Assembly: GCF_014297465.1 (NCBI RefSeq)
Contig: NZ_JACORT010000001.1
Coordinates: 248,001 to 312,000, forward strand
Direction: 5' to 3'
Length of the DNA: 64,000 bases
Origin: Ramlibacter cellulosilyticus
Lineage (GTDB): Bacteria > Pseudomonadota > Gammaproteobacteria > Burkholderiales > Burkholderiaceae_C
Under the pieces are notes generated by a model. The model ran no database searches, was not told the origin of the DNA, and worked only from the letters and a program-made list of their open reading frames with translations. Both the position numbers and the translations under genes were made by a program. Of the stretch, positions 9,123-18,467 are shown piece by piece. The first letter of the stretch is position 1, and each line of letters begins with the position of its first letter.

Positions 9123-10016
9123 TCAGCCTTCGGCGACCTGGTGGCCCGCCAGCAGCTCGAGGGCGCGCACCAGCGCGGAGTGGTCCAGCCCCGCCATGCC
9201 GTTGCCGGCGCACGCCGCCATCAGCTGCGCGGCGCTCGCCGTCTGGGGGAGCGCGACGCCGAGTTCCCTGGCGCCCTGCAGCGCGAGGTTCAGGTCCTTC
9301 TGGTGCAGCGCGATGCGAAAGCCCGGGTTGAACGTGCGCTTGACCATGCGCTCGCCGTGCACTTCCAGCACGCGGCTCGCGGCGAAGCCGCCCATGAGCG
9401 CCTGGCGCACCTTGGCCGGATCGGCGCCGGCCTTGCTGGCGAACACCAGCGCCTCGCCGACGGCGGCGATGTTCAGCGCCACGATGATCTGGTTGGCCAC
9501 CTTGGTGGTCTGGCCGTCGCCGACGCCGCCGACCAGGGTGATGTTCTTGCCCATCTTCTCCAGCAGGGGCTTCACGCGCTCGAACACGGCCGGTTCGGCG
9601 CCGCACATGATGGTGAGTGATGCGGCCTTGGCCCCCACTTCGCCGCCGGACACGGGCGCATCGACGTAGTCGGCGCCCAGCGCCTGGATCTTCTGCGCGA
9701 AAGCCTTGGTGGCCGTCGGCGAGATGGAGCTCATGTCCATCACCACCTTGCCCTTGGCACCGCCCTGCAGGCCGGCCGCGATGCCGTTCTCGCCGAACAG
9801 CACCGTCTCCACGTCGGGCGTGTCGGGCAGCATCGTGATGATCACTTCCGCGTTCTTGGCGACCTCGGCCGCGTTGGCGCAGCGCACCGCCTTCGTCTCG
9901 GCGACGGTGGGCGGCACCTGGCTGCGGGTGTGCACGTAGAGTTCGTGGCCGGCGTCGGCGAGGTGGCGCGCCATCGGGGCGCCCATGATGCCGAGGCCGA
10001 TGAAACCGATCTTCAT
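9123..10016 (-). CDS. garR: 2-hydroxy-3-oxopropionate (tartronate semialdehyde) reductase
   Basis: Reduces tartronate semialdehyde to D-glycerate with NAD(P)H. The 297 residues carry the beta-hydroxyacid dehydrogenase layout: Rossmann motif GFIGLGIMGAPMA at residues 4-16, substrate-binding DAPVSGGEVGA near 120, the catalytic Lys in GDGQTTKVANQ near 170 and an all-helical C-terminal domain. Length matches E. coli GarR (about 296). Downstream partner of the aldolase encoded just before it, 22 bases away. A glycerate kinase that could use the product is encoded at 37031-38347. Confidence 0.92.
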   Translation of the reverse strand: MKIGFIGLGIMGAPMARHLADAGHELYVHTRSQVPPTVAETKAVRCANAAEVAKNAEVIITMLPDTPDVETVLFGENGIAAGLQGGAKGKVVMDMSSISPTATKAFAQKIQALGADYVDAPVSGGEVGAKAASLTIMCGAEPAVFERVKPLLEKMGKNITLVGGVGDGQTTKVANQIIVALNIAAVGEALVFASKAGADPAKVRQALMGGFAASRVLEVHGERMVKRTFNPGFRIALHQKDLNLALQGARELGVALPQTASAAQLMAACAGNGMAGLDHSALVRALELLAGHQVAEG

Positions 10017-10038
10017 GGCAGTCCTTTCTGGGGAGGGG

Positions 10039-10830
10039 TCAGTACGAACCGGAGGCGGGCGGCGTGGGCATGCCCGCGCGCATCGCGCCCATCACCTGCT
10101 GCGCGCCGGCCGCCATGAGGCGCGCATCGGAACTCACGGTGACGAATTGGAAGCCCTTGGCGATGCGGGCGAGCGCCGCGGCCGGCGCGCCGTTGTGGAT
10201 GCCGGCGACGAGGCCGTGCGCTTTCGCGCGATCCAGGATGTGGTCTATGGCTTGCGCGACTTTCGGGTCCACGTCGTCGAACGCCGGCTTGCAGCCGAGG
10301 GCGAGCGAGAGGTCGGACGGGCCGATGTAGACGGCGTCCAGGCCTTCGACGGAGCAGATCGCGTCCAGGTTGTCGAGGGCCGCTGCCGTCTCGATCATCG
10401 CGAAGGTGACGATCGTGTCGTTCGCCTTTTCCGGATAGTCGGCGCCGCCGTACATCAGCGCGCGCACGGGGCCGAAGCTGCGCGTGCCGCGCGGCGCATA
10501 GTGCGTCCAGGCCACGAGCTTCTGCGTGTCCTCGCGCGTGTTCACCATGGGGCAGATCACGGCGTAGGCGCCGGCATCGAGGACCTTCATCAGGATGCCC
10601 GGCTCCAGCCAGGGCACGCGCACGACCGGCACGGTGTCGGTGGTGGAGATCGCCTGCAGCATGGGCACGAGCGCGTGATAGTCGACGACGCCATGCTGCA
10701 GGTCGATGGTGAGCGAGTCCCAGCCCTGCTGGGCCATGACCTCGGCCGAGAAGCCGTTCGGAACCGCGAGCCAGCCGTTGACCGCGGCTCCTCCCGATTT
10801 CCACAACGTGCGCAGGCGGTTGTCCCTCAT
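10039..10830 (-). CDS. HpcH/HpaI family aldolase, probable 2-dehydro-3-deoxyglucarate aldolase
   Basis: Class II, divalent-metal-dependent pyruvate aldolase of 263 residues. Seen: DSLTIDLQHG near residue 40, VRVPWLEPG with the phosphate/substrate Arg near 70, the metal-binding Glu in FAMIETAAAL and the metal-binding Asp in VYIGPSDLSLALG. By family it cleaves 2-keto-3-deoxy acids into pyruvate and an aldehyde; directly before garR it most likely acts as GarL, giving tartronate semialdehyde. Related enzymes act on 4-hydroxy-2-oxo acids from aromatic catabolism, so the exact substrate is inferred from context. Confidence 0.82.
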   Translation of the reverse strand: MRDNRLRTLWKSGGAAVNGWLAVPNGFSAEVMAQQGWDSLTIDLQHGVVDYHALVPMLQAISTTDTVPVVRVPWLEPGILMKVLDAGAYAVICPMVNTREDTQKLVAWTHYAPRGTRSFGPVRALMYGGADYPEKANDTIVTFAMIETAAALDNLDAICSVEGLDAVYIGPSDLSLALGCKPAFDDVDPKVAQAIDHILDRAKAHGLVAGIHNGAPAAALARIAKGFQFVTVSSDARLMAAGAQQVMGAMRAGMPTPPASGSY

Positions 10831-10877
10831 GGCGTCTCCTCCGGTGGGGACGGGCCCAAGCCGGGCCCGGAGCTTCC

Positions 10878-12317
10878 TCAGGCCTGGGTGTAGGCCGTCT
10901 TCACGGTGGTGTAGAACTCCGCGGCGTAGCGGCCCTGCTCGCGCGGGCCGTAGCTGGAGCCCTTGCGGCCACCGAACGGCACATGGTAGTCCACGCCGGC
11001 GGTCGGCAGGTTCACCATCACCATGCCCGCCTGCACGTGGCGCTTGAAGTGCGTGGCGTACTTCAGCGAGGTGGTGGCGATGCCGGCGGACAGGCCGAAC
11101 TCGGTGTCGTTCGCGAGCGCGAGGGCTTCGTCGTAGTTCTTCGCACGGATCACGGACACGACCGGGCCGAACACCTCTTCGCGGCTGATGCGCATCTGCG
11201 CCGTCGCCTCGGTGAAGAGGGCGGGCTTCAGGTACCAGCCGGGCGCGCCGTCGGCGTTCTTCTCCATCGCTTCGCCGCCGGCCACCAGCTTCGCGCCTTC
11301 GCCCTTGGCGATCTGGATGTACTCCAGGTCTTGCGCGAGCTGCTTGTCGTCGACCACGGGGCCGATGTCGGTGCCCTTCTTGCGGGCGTCATCGACCTTC
11401 AGGTTCTTCATCTTGTCGACCATGGCGGCCACGAACCTGTCGTGGATGCCTTCGGTGACGATCAGGCGCGAGCTGGCCGTGCAGCGCTGGCCGGTGGAGA
11501 AGAAGCCGCTGTTGAGCGCGGCGGCGACGGCGACGTCGAGGTCGGCGTCGTCGAGCACCACCATCGGGTTCTTGCCGCCCATCTCGAGCTGGAACTTGGC
11601 CATGCGCGCGACGCAGGCCTGCGCGATGCGTTGGCCGGTGGCGACGGAGCCCGTGAAGCTGATGGCCTGTACGCGCTTGTCGTCCAGCAGCACCTGGCCC
11701 ACTTCGGAGCCGCGACCCATCACGAGGTTGAACACGCCGGCGGGCAGGCCCGCGCGGTGCAGGATGTCGGCGATCGCCCAGGCGCTGCCCGGCACGAGGT
11801 CGGCGGGCTTGAGCACCACGGCGTTGCCGTAGGCCAGCGCCGGCGCGATCTTCCACGCGGGAATCGCGATCGGGAAGTTCCAGGGCGTGATGAGGCCCAC
11901 GACGCCGACCGGCTCGCGCGTGACTTCCACGCCGACGCCGGGGCGCACGGAAGGCACCACGTCGCCGCCGCTGCGCAGCGCTTCACCGGCGAAGAACTTG
12001 AAGATGTTGCCGGCACGGACCACTTCGCCGATGGCTTCCGGAAGCGTCTTGCCTTCCTCGCGCGCGAGCAGGTCGCCGAGTTCGGCCCTGCGCGCCAGGA
12101 TCTCGGCGCCGGCGGCGTCGAGGATGTCGAAGCGCTGCTGCGGCGTGGAGAGGCCCCAGGCGGGCTGCGCCTTGGTGGCGGCCGCGATGGCCTGCCGCGC
12201 ATCGTCGGCGCTGGCCTGCGCGTACTCGCCGACGAGGTCGCGGGTGTCGGAGGGGTTGATGTTGCGGGAGACGCGGGTGGATTCCACCCATTCGCCGCCG
12301 ATCAGATTCTTGAACAT
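10878..12317 (-). CDS. Aldehyde dehydrogenase, probable 2,5-dioxovalerate (alpha-ketoglutaric semialdehyde) dehydrogenase
   Basis: NAD(P)-dependent aldehyde dehydrogenase of 479 residues with all catalytic residues: Asn147 in TPWNFP, Glu245 in LEMGGKN and nucleophile Cys279 in TGQRCTAS. The N-terminus (NLIGGEWVES) and overall length fit the alpha-ketoglutaric semialdehyde group found in glucarate and pentose oxidative pathways. It should turn the KdgD product 2,5-dioxovalerate into 2-oxoglutarate, closing the route to the TCA cycle. It lies in the same run as gudD and kdgD, which supports the assignment; aldehyde dehydrogenase substrate calls from sequence alone are otherwise weak. Confidence 0.85.
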   Translation of the reverse strand: MFKNLIGGEWVESTRVSRNINPSDTRDLVGEYAQASADDARQAIAAATKAQPAWGLSTPQQRFDILDAAGAEILARRAELGDLLAREEGKTLPEAIGEVVRAGNIFKFFAGEALRSGGDVVPSVRPGVGVEVTREPVGVVGLITPWNFPIAIPAWKIAPALAYGNAVVLKPADLVPGSAWAIADILHRAGLPAGVFNLVMGRGSEVGQVLLDDKRVQAISFTGSVATGQRIAQACVARMAKFQLEMGGKNPMVVLDDADLDVAVAAALNSGFFSTGQRCTASSRLIVTEGIHDRFVAAMVDKMKNLKVDDARKKGTDIGPVVDDKQLAQDLEYIQIAKGEGAKLVAGGEAMEKNADGAPGWYLKPALFTEATAQMRISREEVFGPVVSVIRAKNYDEALALANDTEFGLSAGIATTSLKYATHFKRHVQAGMVMVNLPTAGVDYHVPFGGRKGSSYGPREQGRYAAEFYTTVKTAYTQA

Positions 12318-12329
12318 GGCTTGCCTTTG

Positions 12330-12416
12330 CTCCCTCTCCCCTTGGGGAGAGGGTGGGGGTGAGGGGGCAGGGCGCAGACCCTCACCCCTGCCCTCTCCCG
12401 CAAGCGGGAGAGGGAG
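12330..12416. repeat. Intergenic repeat, CTCCCTCTCCCC/GGGAGAGGGAG type
   Basis: Two G/C-tract inverted repeats back to back (CTCTCCCCTTGGGGAGAG, then CCCTCTCCCGCAAGCGGGAG) fill the gap between gudD and the aldehyde dehydrogenase gene. It is the well-known dispersed repeat type of high-GC proteobacteria. It could form two strong mRNA hairpins within the operon. Confidence 0.7.
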
Positions 12417-12427
12417 ATTTCAGGGAG

Positions 12428-13753
12428 CTATCGGACCAGGCAGGGCTTCTTCGGATCGAACTTCCACCCCGGCACCAGGAACTGCATCGCGATCGCATCG
12501 TCGCGCGCGCCCAGGCCGTGCTGCTGGTACAGCGCGTTCGCCTTCTGCAGTTCCGCTTCGTCGATCTCGATGCCCAGGCCCGACTTCTTCGGCACCTGCA
12601 CGTAGCCTTCGCGGATCTGCAGCGGGTCCTTCGTCAGGCGCTGGCCGTCCTGCCAGATCCAGTGCGTGTCGATCGCGGTGACCTTGCCCGGCGCGGCCGC
12701 ACCCACGTGCGTGAACATCGCCAGCGAAATGTCGAAGTGGTTGTTGGAGTGCGAGCCCCAGGTCAGCCCCCAGTCGCGGCAGGTCTGCGCCACGCGCACG
12801 GAGCCGGCCATCGTCCAGAAGTGCGGGTCGGCCAGCGGGATGTCCACGGACTGCAGCGCGAGCGAATGGGCCATCTGGCGCCAGTCGGTCGCCACCATGT
12901 TGGTCGCGGTGGGCAGGCCGGTGGCGCGGCGGAATTCCGCCATCACCTCGCGGCCGGAGAAGCCTTCCTCGGCGCCGCACGGGTCTTCGGCATACGCGAC
13001 GATGCCGCGCATCTTGTGGCCCAGGCGGATCGCGTCCTTCAGCACCCAGCCGCCGTTGGGGTCGAGCGTCACGCGCGCCTGCGGGAAGCGCTCGTGCAAG
13101 GCCGTCACCGCTTCGACTTCGGCGTCGCCGCTCAGCACGCCGCCCTTGAGCTTGAAGTCCTGGAAGCCGTACTTCTTCTGCGCGGCTTCCGCGAGGCGCA
13201 CCACCGCTTCGGGCGTCAGCGCTTCCTCGTGGCGCAGGCGGAACCAGTCGTCCTTCGCTTCCGGCTCGGAGGCGTAAGGCAGGTTCGTCTTCCTGCGGTC
13301 GCCGACATAGAAGAGATAACCGAGCATCTGCACCGCGTCGCGCTGCTGGCCTTCGCCGAGCAGGGCCGCGACGGGGACGCCCATGTGCTGGCCCTGGAGG
13401 TCGAGCAGGGCGGATTCGACCGCCGTCACGGCGTGGATGGTCGTGCGCAGGTCGAAGGTCTGCAGGCCGCGGCCGCCCGCGTCGCGGTCCGCGAACTTCG
13501 TGCGCATCGCGTTCAGGATCGCCTGCAGGTTGCCGATGGACTGGCCTTCGACGAGGGGACGCGCGTCTTCCAGCGTCTGCCGGATCTTCTCGCCGCCGGG
13601 CACTTCGCCGAGGCCGGTGTGGCCGTCGCTGTCCGTCACCAGGACGATGTTGCGGGTGAAGAAGGGCGCATGCGCGCCCGACAGGTTCAGGAGCATGTCG
13701 TCCCGGCCGGCGACCGGGACCACACGCATCGTCTTGACGACGGGAGCGCTCAT
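12428..13753 (-). CDS. gudD: Glucarate dehydratase
   Basis: Enolase-superfamily enzyme that dehydrates D-glucarate (and L-idarate) to 5-dehydro-4-deoxyglucarate. The chosen start MSAPVVKTM at 13753 gives 441 residues, close to E. coli GudD (446); an upstream ATG would run into the preceding receptor gene. Visible: [12 protein letters not shown] and GEVPGGEKI in the capping domain, the KLKGG motif with the KxK-type catalytic Lys, metal ligands in DPNGGW, EDPCG and ATNMVATDW, and the His-containing [15 protein letters not shown]. The stop of the Bug receptor gene is three bases upstream, so they are tightly linked. Confidence 0.95.
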   Translation of the reverse strand: MSAPVVKTMRVVPVAGRDDMLLNLSGAHAPFFTRNIVLVTDSDGHTGLGEVPGGEKIRQTLEDARPLVEGQSIGNLQAILNAMRTKFADRDAGGRGLQTFDLRTTIHAVTAVESALLDLQGQHMGVPVAALLGEGQQRDAVQMLGYLFYVGDRRKTNLPYASEPEAKDDWFRLRHEEALTPEAVVRLAEAAQKKYGFQDFKLKGGVLSGDAEVEAVTALHERFPQARVTLDPNGGWVLKDAIRLGHKMRGIVAYAEDPCGAEEGFSGREVMAEFRRATGLPTATNMVATDWRQMAHSLALQSVDIPLADPHFWTMAGSVRVAQTCRDWGLTWGSHSNNHFDISLAMFTHVGAAAPGKVTAIDTHWIWQDGQRLTKDPLQIREGYVQVPKKSGLGIEIDEAELQKANALYQQHGLGARDDAIAMQFLVPGWKFDPKKPCLVR

Positions 13754-13755
13754 CT

Positions 13756-14712
13756 TCAGTCCGCCGTGATTTTCCGGGACTCGATGAGGTTCTTCCACTT
13801 CGCGAATTCCGCGGCCTGGAAGGTGGCGAACTGCTCCGGCGTGTTGGCGACGATCTCGAAGCCTTGCGCCAGCAGCTTCTCCTTGACCGCGGGGTCGTTC
13901 AGCGAAGCGGCGATGGCCGACTGCAGCTTGGCCTTCACGTCCGCGGGCAGGCCCTTGGGGCCGGCGACGGCTTGCCAGGACTGCACTTCGGCGCCCTTGA
14001 CGCCCTGTTCCGCGAGCGTCGGCACGTCCGGCAGCAGCGGCGAGCGCTTCTCGGAGGAGATGCCCAGCGCGCGCACCTTGCCCGCCTTGATGTGCTGGAT
14101 GATGCTGTTGATGTTGACGAACGCCGCGTCCACCTGGCCGCCCAGCAGGTCGTTGATGGCGGGGCCGCCGCCCTTGTACGGGACGTGCAGGCCTTCCGTC
14201 TTCGTCTGCTGCCAGAACAGTTCGGCGGAGAGGTGGTCCGAGGAGCCGTTGCCGGAGGAGGCGAAGCTCACCTTGCCGGGGGTCTTCTTCAGGTGGGCCA
14301 GCAGGTCGGCGAGGTTCTTGTCCGGCGAGGCGACCGGCACGACCAGCACGTTGGGGGCCTGCACGGCGACCGTGATCGGGTCCAGGTCCTTCAGCGCGTC
14401 GTACTGCACGCCCTTGATCAGGTGCGGGGCGATCACGAACGGGCCGAGCGAGGACACGAACAGCGTGTAGCCGTCGGCGGGCGCGCGCTTCACGAACGCG
14501 GCGCCGATGGTGCCCGTGGCGCCCGGCTTGTTGTCGACGATCCAGGTGCCACCCAGCTTCTTGGGCAGTTCCTGCGCGATCACGCGGGCGATGGCGTCGG
14601 TGGAGCCGCCGGGCGGGAAGGGCACGACCAGCGTCACGGGCTTGTCGGGATACGCGAAGGCAGTCGCGGTGGAGGCGGCCAGCGCGAGGGCCATCAGGGT
14701 CTTCTTGATCAT
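13756..14712 (-). CDS. Tripartite tricarboxylate transporter (Bug) substrate-binding protein
   Basis: Periplasmic receptor of 318 residues with a signal peptide ending [10 protein letters not shown]. Typical blocks: [55 protein letters not shown] and [17 protein letters not shown]. Between kdgD and gudD in the glucarate part of the operon, so glucarate or a related aldarate is the likely ligand. The membrane subunits that it would feed are not encoded in the window. Confidence 0.9.
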   Translation of the reverse strand: MIKKTLMALALAASTATAFAYPDKPVTLVVPFPPGGSTDAIARVIAQELPKKLGGTWIVDNKPGATGTIGAAFVKRAPADGYTLFVSSLGPFVIAPHLIKGVQYDALKDLDPITVAVQAPNVLVVPVASPDKNLADLLAHLKKTPGKVSFASSGNGSSDHLSAELFWQQTKTEGLHVPYKGGGPAINDLLGGQVDAAFVNINSIIQHIKAGKVRALGISSEKRSPLLPDVPTLAEQGVKGAEVQSWQAVAGPKGLPADVKAKLQSAIAASLNDPAVKEKLLAQGFEIVANTPEQFATFQAAEFAKWKNLIESRKITAD

Positions 14713-14740
14713 GGAGAGTCTCCTTCTTGGTGTTGCGGCC

Positions 14741-15652
14741 TTACTGGGGGCCGAGCTTGCGGATCAGGGCAGCGAGTTCTTCCACTTCCTGGGGCTTCAG
14801 GTCCGACAGGGGCGGGCGCACCGGGCCGGCACTGTGGCCGACGATGGTGGCGCCGGCCTTCACGATGGACACGGCATAGCCTTCGCCCTTGTTGCGGATG
14901 GCCAGGTAAGGCAGGAAGAACTCGTCGATCAGGCGGCCGGTGGTGGCGGTGTCGCCGGCCCAGTAGGCGTTGTAGAACTCCATCGCGGTGCGCGGGATGA
15001 AGTTGAAGATGGCGGAGGAGTAGGTGGGCACGCCCAGCGCCTTGTACGCATGCGCGTAGACCTCGTGCGTGGGCATGCCGCCGATCATGGCGAAGCGGTC
15101 GCCCAGCTTCTGGCGGATGGAGACCATGCGCTCGATGTCGCCGGTGCCGTCCTTGAAGCCGATCAGGTTGGGGCAGCGCTCGGCCAGCTTCAGCAGCGAT
15201 TCGGCGGTCAGCTTCGTCGCGCCGCGGTTGTAGACGATCACGCCGATCTTCACGCTCTTGCAGACGGCTTCGACGTGCTGCACCAGGCCGTCCTGCGTGG
15301 CTTCGGTCAGGTAGTGCGGCAGCAGCAGCACGCCTTGCGCGCCGTTGCGTTCCGCTTCCTGCGCGTACTTGATCGCCAGGGTGGTGCCGCCGCCGGCGCC
15401 GCCGACGATGGGGGTGCGGCCCTTGCAGGTCTCGGCCGCGGTCCTGATCACCTGCGCGTACTCGCCCGGTTCCAGCGAGAAGAACTCGCCCGTGCCGCCG
15501 GCGGCGAACAGCACGGTGGCGCCGTAGGGCATCAGCCATTCCAGGCGGCCCTGGTAGCCCTTCGGATCGAAGCGCAGTTGCTGGTCGAAGTCGGTGAGGG
15601 GGAAGGAAAGCAGGCCGGTGGAAAGGGCCTTCTTCAGTTCGTTCGGCGTCAT
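14741..15652 (-). CDS. kdgD: 5-dehydro-4-deoxyglucarate dehydratase
   Basis: DHDPS/NAL-superfamily class I lyase that decarboxylates and dehydrates 5-dehydro-4-deoxyglucarate to 2,5-dioxovalerate. The start [10 protein letters not shown] at 15652 gives 303 residues, the usual family length; an ATG nine codons upstream is possible but lacks a better ribosome site. Schiff-base Lys is in [10 protein letters not shown], the catalytic Tyr in GVIVYNRG, and the [19 protein letters not shown] block is the family's substrate carboxylate loop. First enzyme gene of the minus-strand operon; its leader carries both the LacI-type site at 15694-15705 and a TTGTACGA motif also present before udh. Confidence 0.93.
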   Translation of the reverse strand: MTPNELKKALSTGLLSFPLTDFDQQLRFDPKGYQGRLEWLMPYGATVLFAAGGTGEFFSLEPGEYAQVIRTAAETCKGRTPIVGGAGGGTTLAIKYAQEAERNGAQGVLLLPHYLTEATQDGLVQHVEAVCKSVKIGVIVYNRGATKLTAESLLKLAERCPNLIGFKDGTGDIERMVSIRQKLGDRFAMIGGMPTHEVYAHAYKALGVPTYSSAIFNFIPRTAMEFYNAYWAGDTATTGRLIDEFFLPYLAIRNKGEGYAVSIVKAGATIVGHSAGPVRPPLSDLKPQEVEELAALIRKLGPQ

Positions 15653-15693
15653 GGTGGGTCCGGTCAAGAGATAGGACATCGTACAACTAGGAT

Positions 15694-15705
15694 GTTAACG
15701 TTGCC
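15694..15705. promoter_or_regulatory. Candidate LacI-family operator upstream of kdgD
   Basis: GTTAACGTTGCC, matching the perfect palindrome GTTAACGTTAAC at 4241-4252 in nine of twelve positions (the first nine in a row). It is about 42 bases upstream of the kdgD start, at a place where bound repressor would block transcription. Confidence 0.5.
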
Positions 15706-15734
15706 AAGGGGATGTCCGACAACCAGGAAGGGGC

Positions 15735-16457
15735 TTAGCGCCCTTCGGCGAGGCGCCGCCGGCGCTCGCGGCTGTTCGCGAGGTGCGTCCGCATGGCGGC
15801 ACGGGCGCCTTCGGGGTCCTGCCGCGCGATGGCGTCCACGATGCTCTCGTGTTCCGCGTTCACCCGGCGCAGGTAGGCCTGGCGCTCCGGGGTGAGGGGG
15901 CCCGGCGGCTCGAGGCGGGCGCGCGGGATCATCATGCCGCCCAGCGTGCCCATGAGGTCCACGAAGTGCTGGTTGTGGGTCGCCCGGGCGATCTCCAGGT
16001 GGAACTGGAAGTCGGGGCCGACGGCATCGCGCCCTTCTTCCAGGGCGCTGATGAAGGCCTGCAGCGCGCCGCGCAGGGCCTCCAGGTTCTCCGGCGTCCG
16101 GCGCACCGCGGCGAGGGAGGCGCTCTCCGTCTCGACGGCGATGCGCAGCTCCAGCACCTCGATCACGTCGTGCAGGGTGCCGAGCTGGTCGGGCGAGATG
16201 CGGAAGGCGGAGCCTTCGCCCAGGCCGACCACGAAGGTGCCGACGCCATGGCGCGTCTCGACGAGGCCCGCGGCCTGCAGGCGGGAGATCGCCTCCCGCA
16301 CCACGGTCCGGCTGACGCCGAACTCCTCCATGATCGCCGCCTCGGTGGGTAGCTTCTCGCCGGGGGTGAGCGAGCCGTCGCGGATGCGCCCGCTGAGTGC
16401 GTCGACCACGTCGTGGGCGAGGCTGCGGGGGCGGCGGCGGGCGGCGACTTCAGTCAT
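15735..16457 (-). CDS. GntR/FadR-family transcriptional regulator
   Basis: Regulator of 240 residues. Winged helix-turn-helix at about residues 10-75 (LPTEAAIMEEFGVSRTVVREAISRL-type helices, then a GVGTFV wing) and a C-terminal FCD ligand domain with metal-binding His positions (FHLEIARATHN and EHESIVDAI). The start MTEVAARRRP at 16457 directly precedes the DNA-binding domain. FCD-type GntR regulators respond to small organic acids; placed between kdgD and the divergent udh operon it probably controls hexuronate/aldarate use together with the LacI protein. Confidence 0.9.
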   Translation of the reverse strand: MTEVAARRRPRSLAHDVVDALSGRIRDGSLTPGEKLPTEAAIMEEFGVSRTVVREAISRLQAAGLVETRHGVGTFVVGLGEGSAFRISPDQLGTLHDVIEVLELRIAVETESASLAAVRRTPENLEALRGALQAFISALEEGRDAVGPDFQFHLEIARATHNQHFVDLMGTLGGMMIPRARLEPPGPLTPERQAYLRRVNAEHESIVDAIARQDPEGARAAMRTHLANSRERRRRLAEGR

Positions 16458-16500
16458 TCGGGTTAACCCTCTGGGGCATCGGGCGGGTGCGCGGAAATAC

Positions 16501-16508
16501 TTGTACGA
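16501..16508. promoter_or_regulatory. Candidate GntR half-site shared by udh and kdgD leaders
   Basis: TTGTACGA in the divergent gntR-udh interval; the same eight bases occur on the minus strand at 15679-15686 before kdgD. An ACAA on the other side (16525-16528) could be the second half-site. Assignment to the neighbouring GntR protein is a guess. Confidence 0.3.
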
Positions 16509-16572
16509 CGACTGATAACAGACGACAACACGGGTTGGCCCTAATGTATCAGGGCCCCGACGAAAGGAAAGC

Positions 16573-17391
16573 ATGGAGTCGCCCCAACCCCTCTCCCTCG
16601 GCCGGGTGCTGCTGACCGGCGCCGCCGGCGGCCTCGGCCGCCAGCTCCGGGCCCGGCTGCGCAAGCGCTGCAGCCTGCTGCGCGTGAGCGACGTGGCCAC
16701 GATGGAGCCGGCGCAGGCAGGCGAGGAAGTGGTGGTCGCCCCGCTGGAAGACCGCGCCGCCGTGCACCAGCTGCTGGCCGGCATGGACGCCGTGGTGCAC
16801 CTCGGCGGCATCTCCACCGAGCAGCCCTTCGACGCGATCCTGCAGGCCAACATCGTGGGCGTCTACAACGTCTACGAAGCCGCCCGCAAGCAGGGCGTCA
16901 AGCGCATCGTCTTCGCCAGCTCCAACCACGTCACCGGCTACTACCGGCAGGACGAGGTGATCGACCCCACGATGCCCGTGCGCCCCGACGGCTACTACGG
17001 CATCTCGAAAGCGTTCGGCGAGAACCTCTCGCGCTTCTACTTCGACCGCTACGGCATCGAGACCGTGTGCCTGCGCATCGGCTCCTCCTTCCCCGAGCCG
17101 CGCGACCGCCGCATGCTCGCCACCTTCCTGAGCTACGACGACCTCGAGCGCCTGGTCGTCGCCAGCCTCACGACGCCCATCGCCGGCCACACCATCCTCT
17201 ACGGCATGTCCGACAACGCCACGAGCTGGTGGGACAACACGCCCGCGCGCCACATCGGCTACCGGCCGCAGGACAGCTCCGAGCCGTTCCGCGCCGCCAA
17301 GGAAGCCGCGCAACCGAAGATCGATCCGAAGGACCCGGCCGCCATCTACCAGGCCGGCGGCTTCGTGCACATGGGCCCGTTCGACAACTGA
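16573..17391 (+). CDS. udh: Uronate dehydrogenase
   Basis: NAD-dependent short-chain/epimerase-type enzyme that oxidises D-galacturonate or D-glucuronate to the aldaro-lactone, first step of the oxidative hexuronate route. 272 residues, close to the known bacterial enzymes. Rossmann motif VLLTGAAGGLGRQL at about 12-25, ASSNHVTGYY, the YxxxK catalytic pair in GYYGISKAFGE and a typical C-terminal MSDNATSWWDN segment. It heads a plus-strand operon with the TRAP transporter and lactonase, divergent from the GntR gene. Confidence 0.92.
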   Translation: MESPQPLSLGRVLLTGAAGGLGRQLRARLRKRCSLLRVSDVATMEPAQAGEEVVVAPLEDRAAVHQLLAGMDAVVHLGGISTEQPFDAILQANIVGVYNVYEAARKQGVKRIVFASSNHVTGYYRQDEVIDPTMPVRPDGYYGISKAFGENLSRFYFDRYGIETVCLRIGSSFPEPRDRRMLATFLSYDDLERLVVASLTTPIAGHTILYGMSDNATSWWDNTPARHIGYRPQDSSEPFRAAKEAAQPKIDPKDPAAIYQAGGFVHMGPFDN

Positions 17392-17431
17392 TCCCGCCGC
17401 GAGGCGCCACCCCACCACCAAGGAGACAAGC

Positions 17432-18406
17432 ATGCAGAAACGACAGTTCATCCAGGCGGCCCTGGCCGCAGCGCTCGCCTGCGGCACCGGTGCCGCCGCG
17501 GCGCAGACCGTGCTGAAAGCCGCGGACGTCCATCCCGCCGGCTATCCCAACGTGGTCGCCATCGAGAACCTGGGCAAGAAGCTCGAGGCGGCGACCAAGG
17601 GCAAGTACAAGCTGCAGATGTTCCCGGGCGGCGTGCTCGGCGCCGAGAAGGAAGTGGTGGAGCAGGCCCAGGTGGGCGCCATCCAGATCGCCCGCATCTC
17701 GCTGGGCGTGCTGGGCCCGGTGGTGCCGGACGTGAACGTGTTCAACATGCCTTTCGTCTTCCGCGACGAGGCGCACATGCGCAAGGTGATCGACGGCCCG
17801 ATCGGCGAGGAGATCCTGGGCAAGATCACCGCCAGCCCGGCCCGCCTGGTGGCGCTGGGCTTCATGGACTCCGGCTCGCGCAGCCTGTACACCAAGAAGC
17901 CCGTGCGCAAGCCCGAGGACCTGAAGGGCCAGAAGATCCGCATGATGGGCAACCCGCTGTTCGTCGACACGATGAACGCCATGGGCGGCAACGGCATTTC
18001 CATGGGCCACACCGAGGTGTTCGGCGCGCTGCAGACGGGCGTGATCGACGGCGCCGAGAACAACCCGCCGACCCTGTTCACGTCCAACCAGTACACGACG
18101 GTCAAGTACTACACGCAGACCAACCACCTGATCATCCCCGAGATCTTCGTGATGTCGAAGGTCACCTGGGACAAGATGTCGAAGGACGAGCAGGACCTGG
18201 TGCGCAAGTTCTCGCGCGAGGCGCAGCAGGAGCAGCGCGCGCTGTGGGACAAGAGCGTCGCGGAGTACACGCAGAAGCTCAAGGCCGCGGGCATCGAGTT
18301 CATCAACGTCGACACCAAGCCTTTCTACGACGCCACGGAGCCCGTGCGCCAGAAGTACGGCTCGCAGTTCAGCGACCTGATGAAGCGCATCGCCGCGGTC
18401 AAGTAA
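17432..18406 (+). CDS. dctP: TRAP transporter solute-binding protein DctP
   Basis: Periplasmic receptor of 324 residues. Signal peptide MQKRQFIQAALAAALACG ending at AAAQT; then LKAADVHPAGYPNVVAIENL, the SGSRSLYTKKPVRKPEDLKG block with the conserved Arg that pairs with the substrate carboxylate (KIRMMGNPLFVDTM), and GAENNPPTLF near residue 210. Between udh and the DctQ/DctM genes, so it most likely binds glucuronate or galacturonate, as known TRAP receptors of this group do. Confidence 0.92.
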   Translation: MQKRQFIQAALAAALACGTGAAAAQTVLKAADVHPAGYPNVVAIENLGKKLEAATKGKYKLQMFPGGVLGAEKEVVEQAQVGAIQIARISLGVLGPVVPDVNVFNMPFVFRDEAHMRKVIDGPIGEEILGKITASPARLVALGFMDSGSRSLYTKKPVRKPEDLKGQKIRMMGNPLFVDTMNAMGGNGISMGHTEVFGALQTGVIDGAENNPPTLFTSNQYTTVKYYTQTNHLIIPEIFVMSKVTWDKMSKDEQDLVRKFSREAQQEQRALWDKSVAEYTQKLKAAGIEFINVDTKPFYDATEPVRQKYGSQFSDLMKRIAAVK

Positions 18407-18467
18407 GCCACCGCGTTCCGCAACCGCCGCGCGCCCTGCCGCGCGCGGCCCTTCCACGAGTCCTGCC

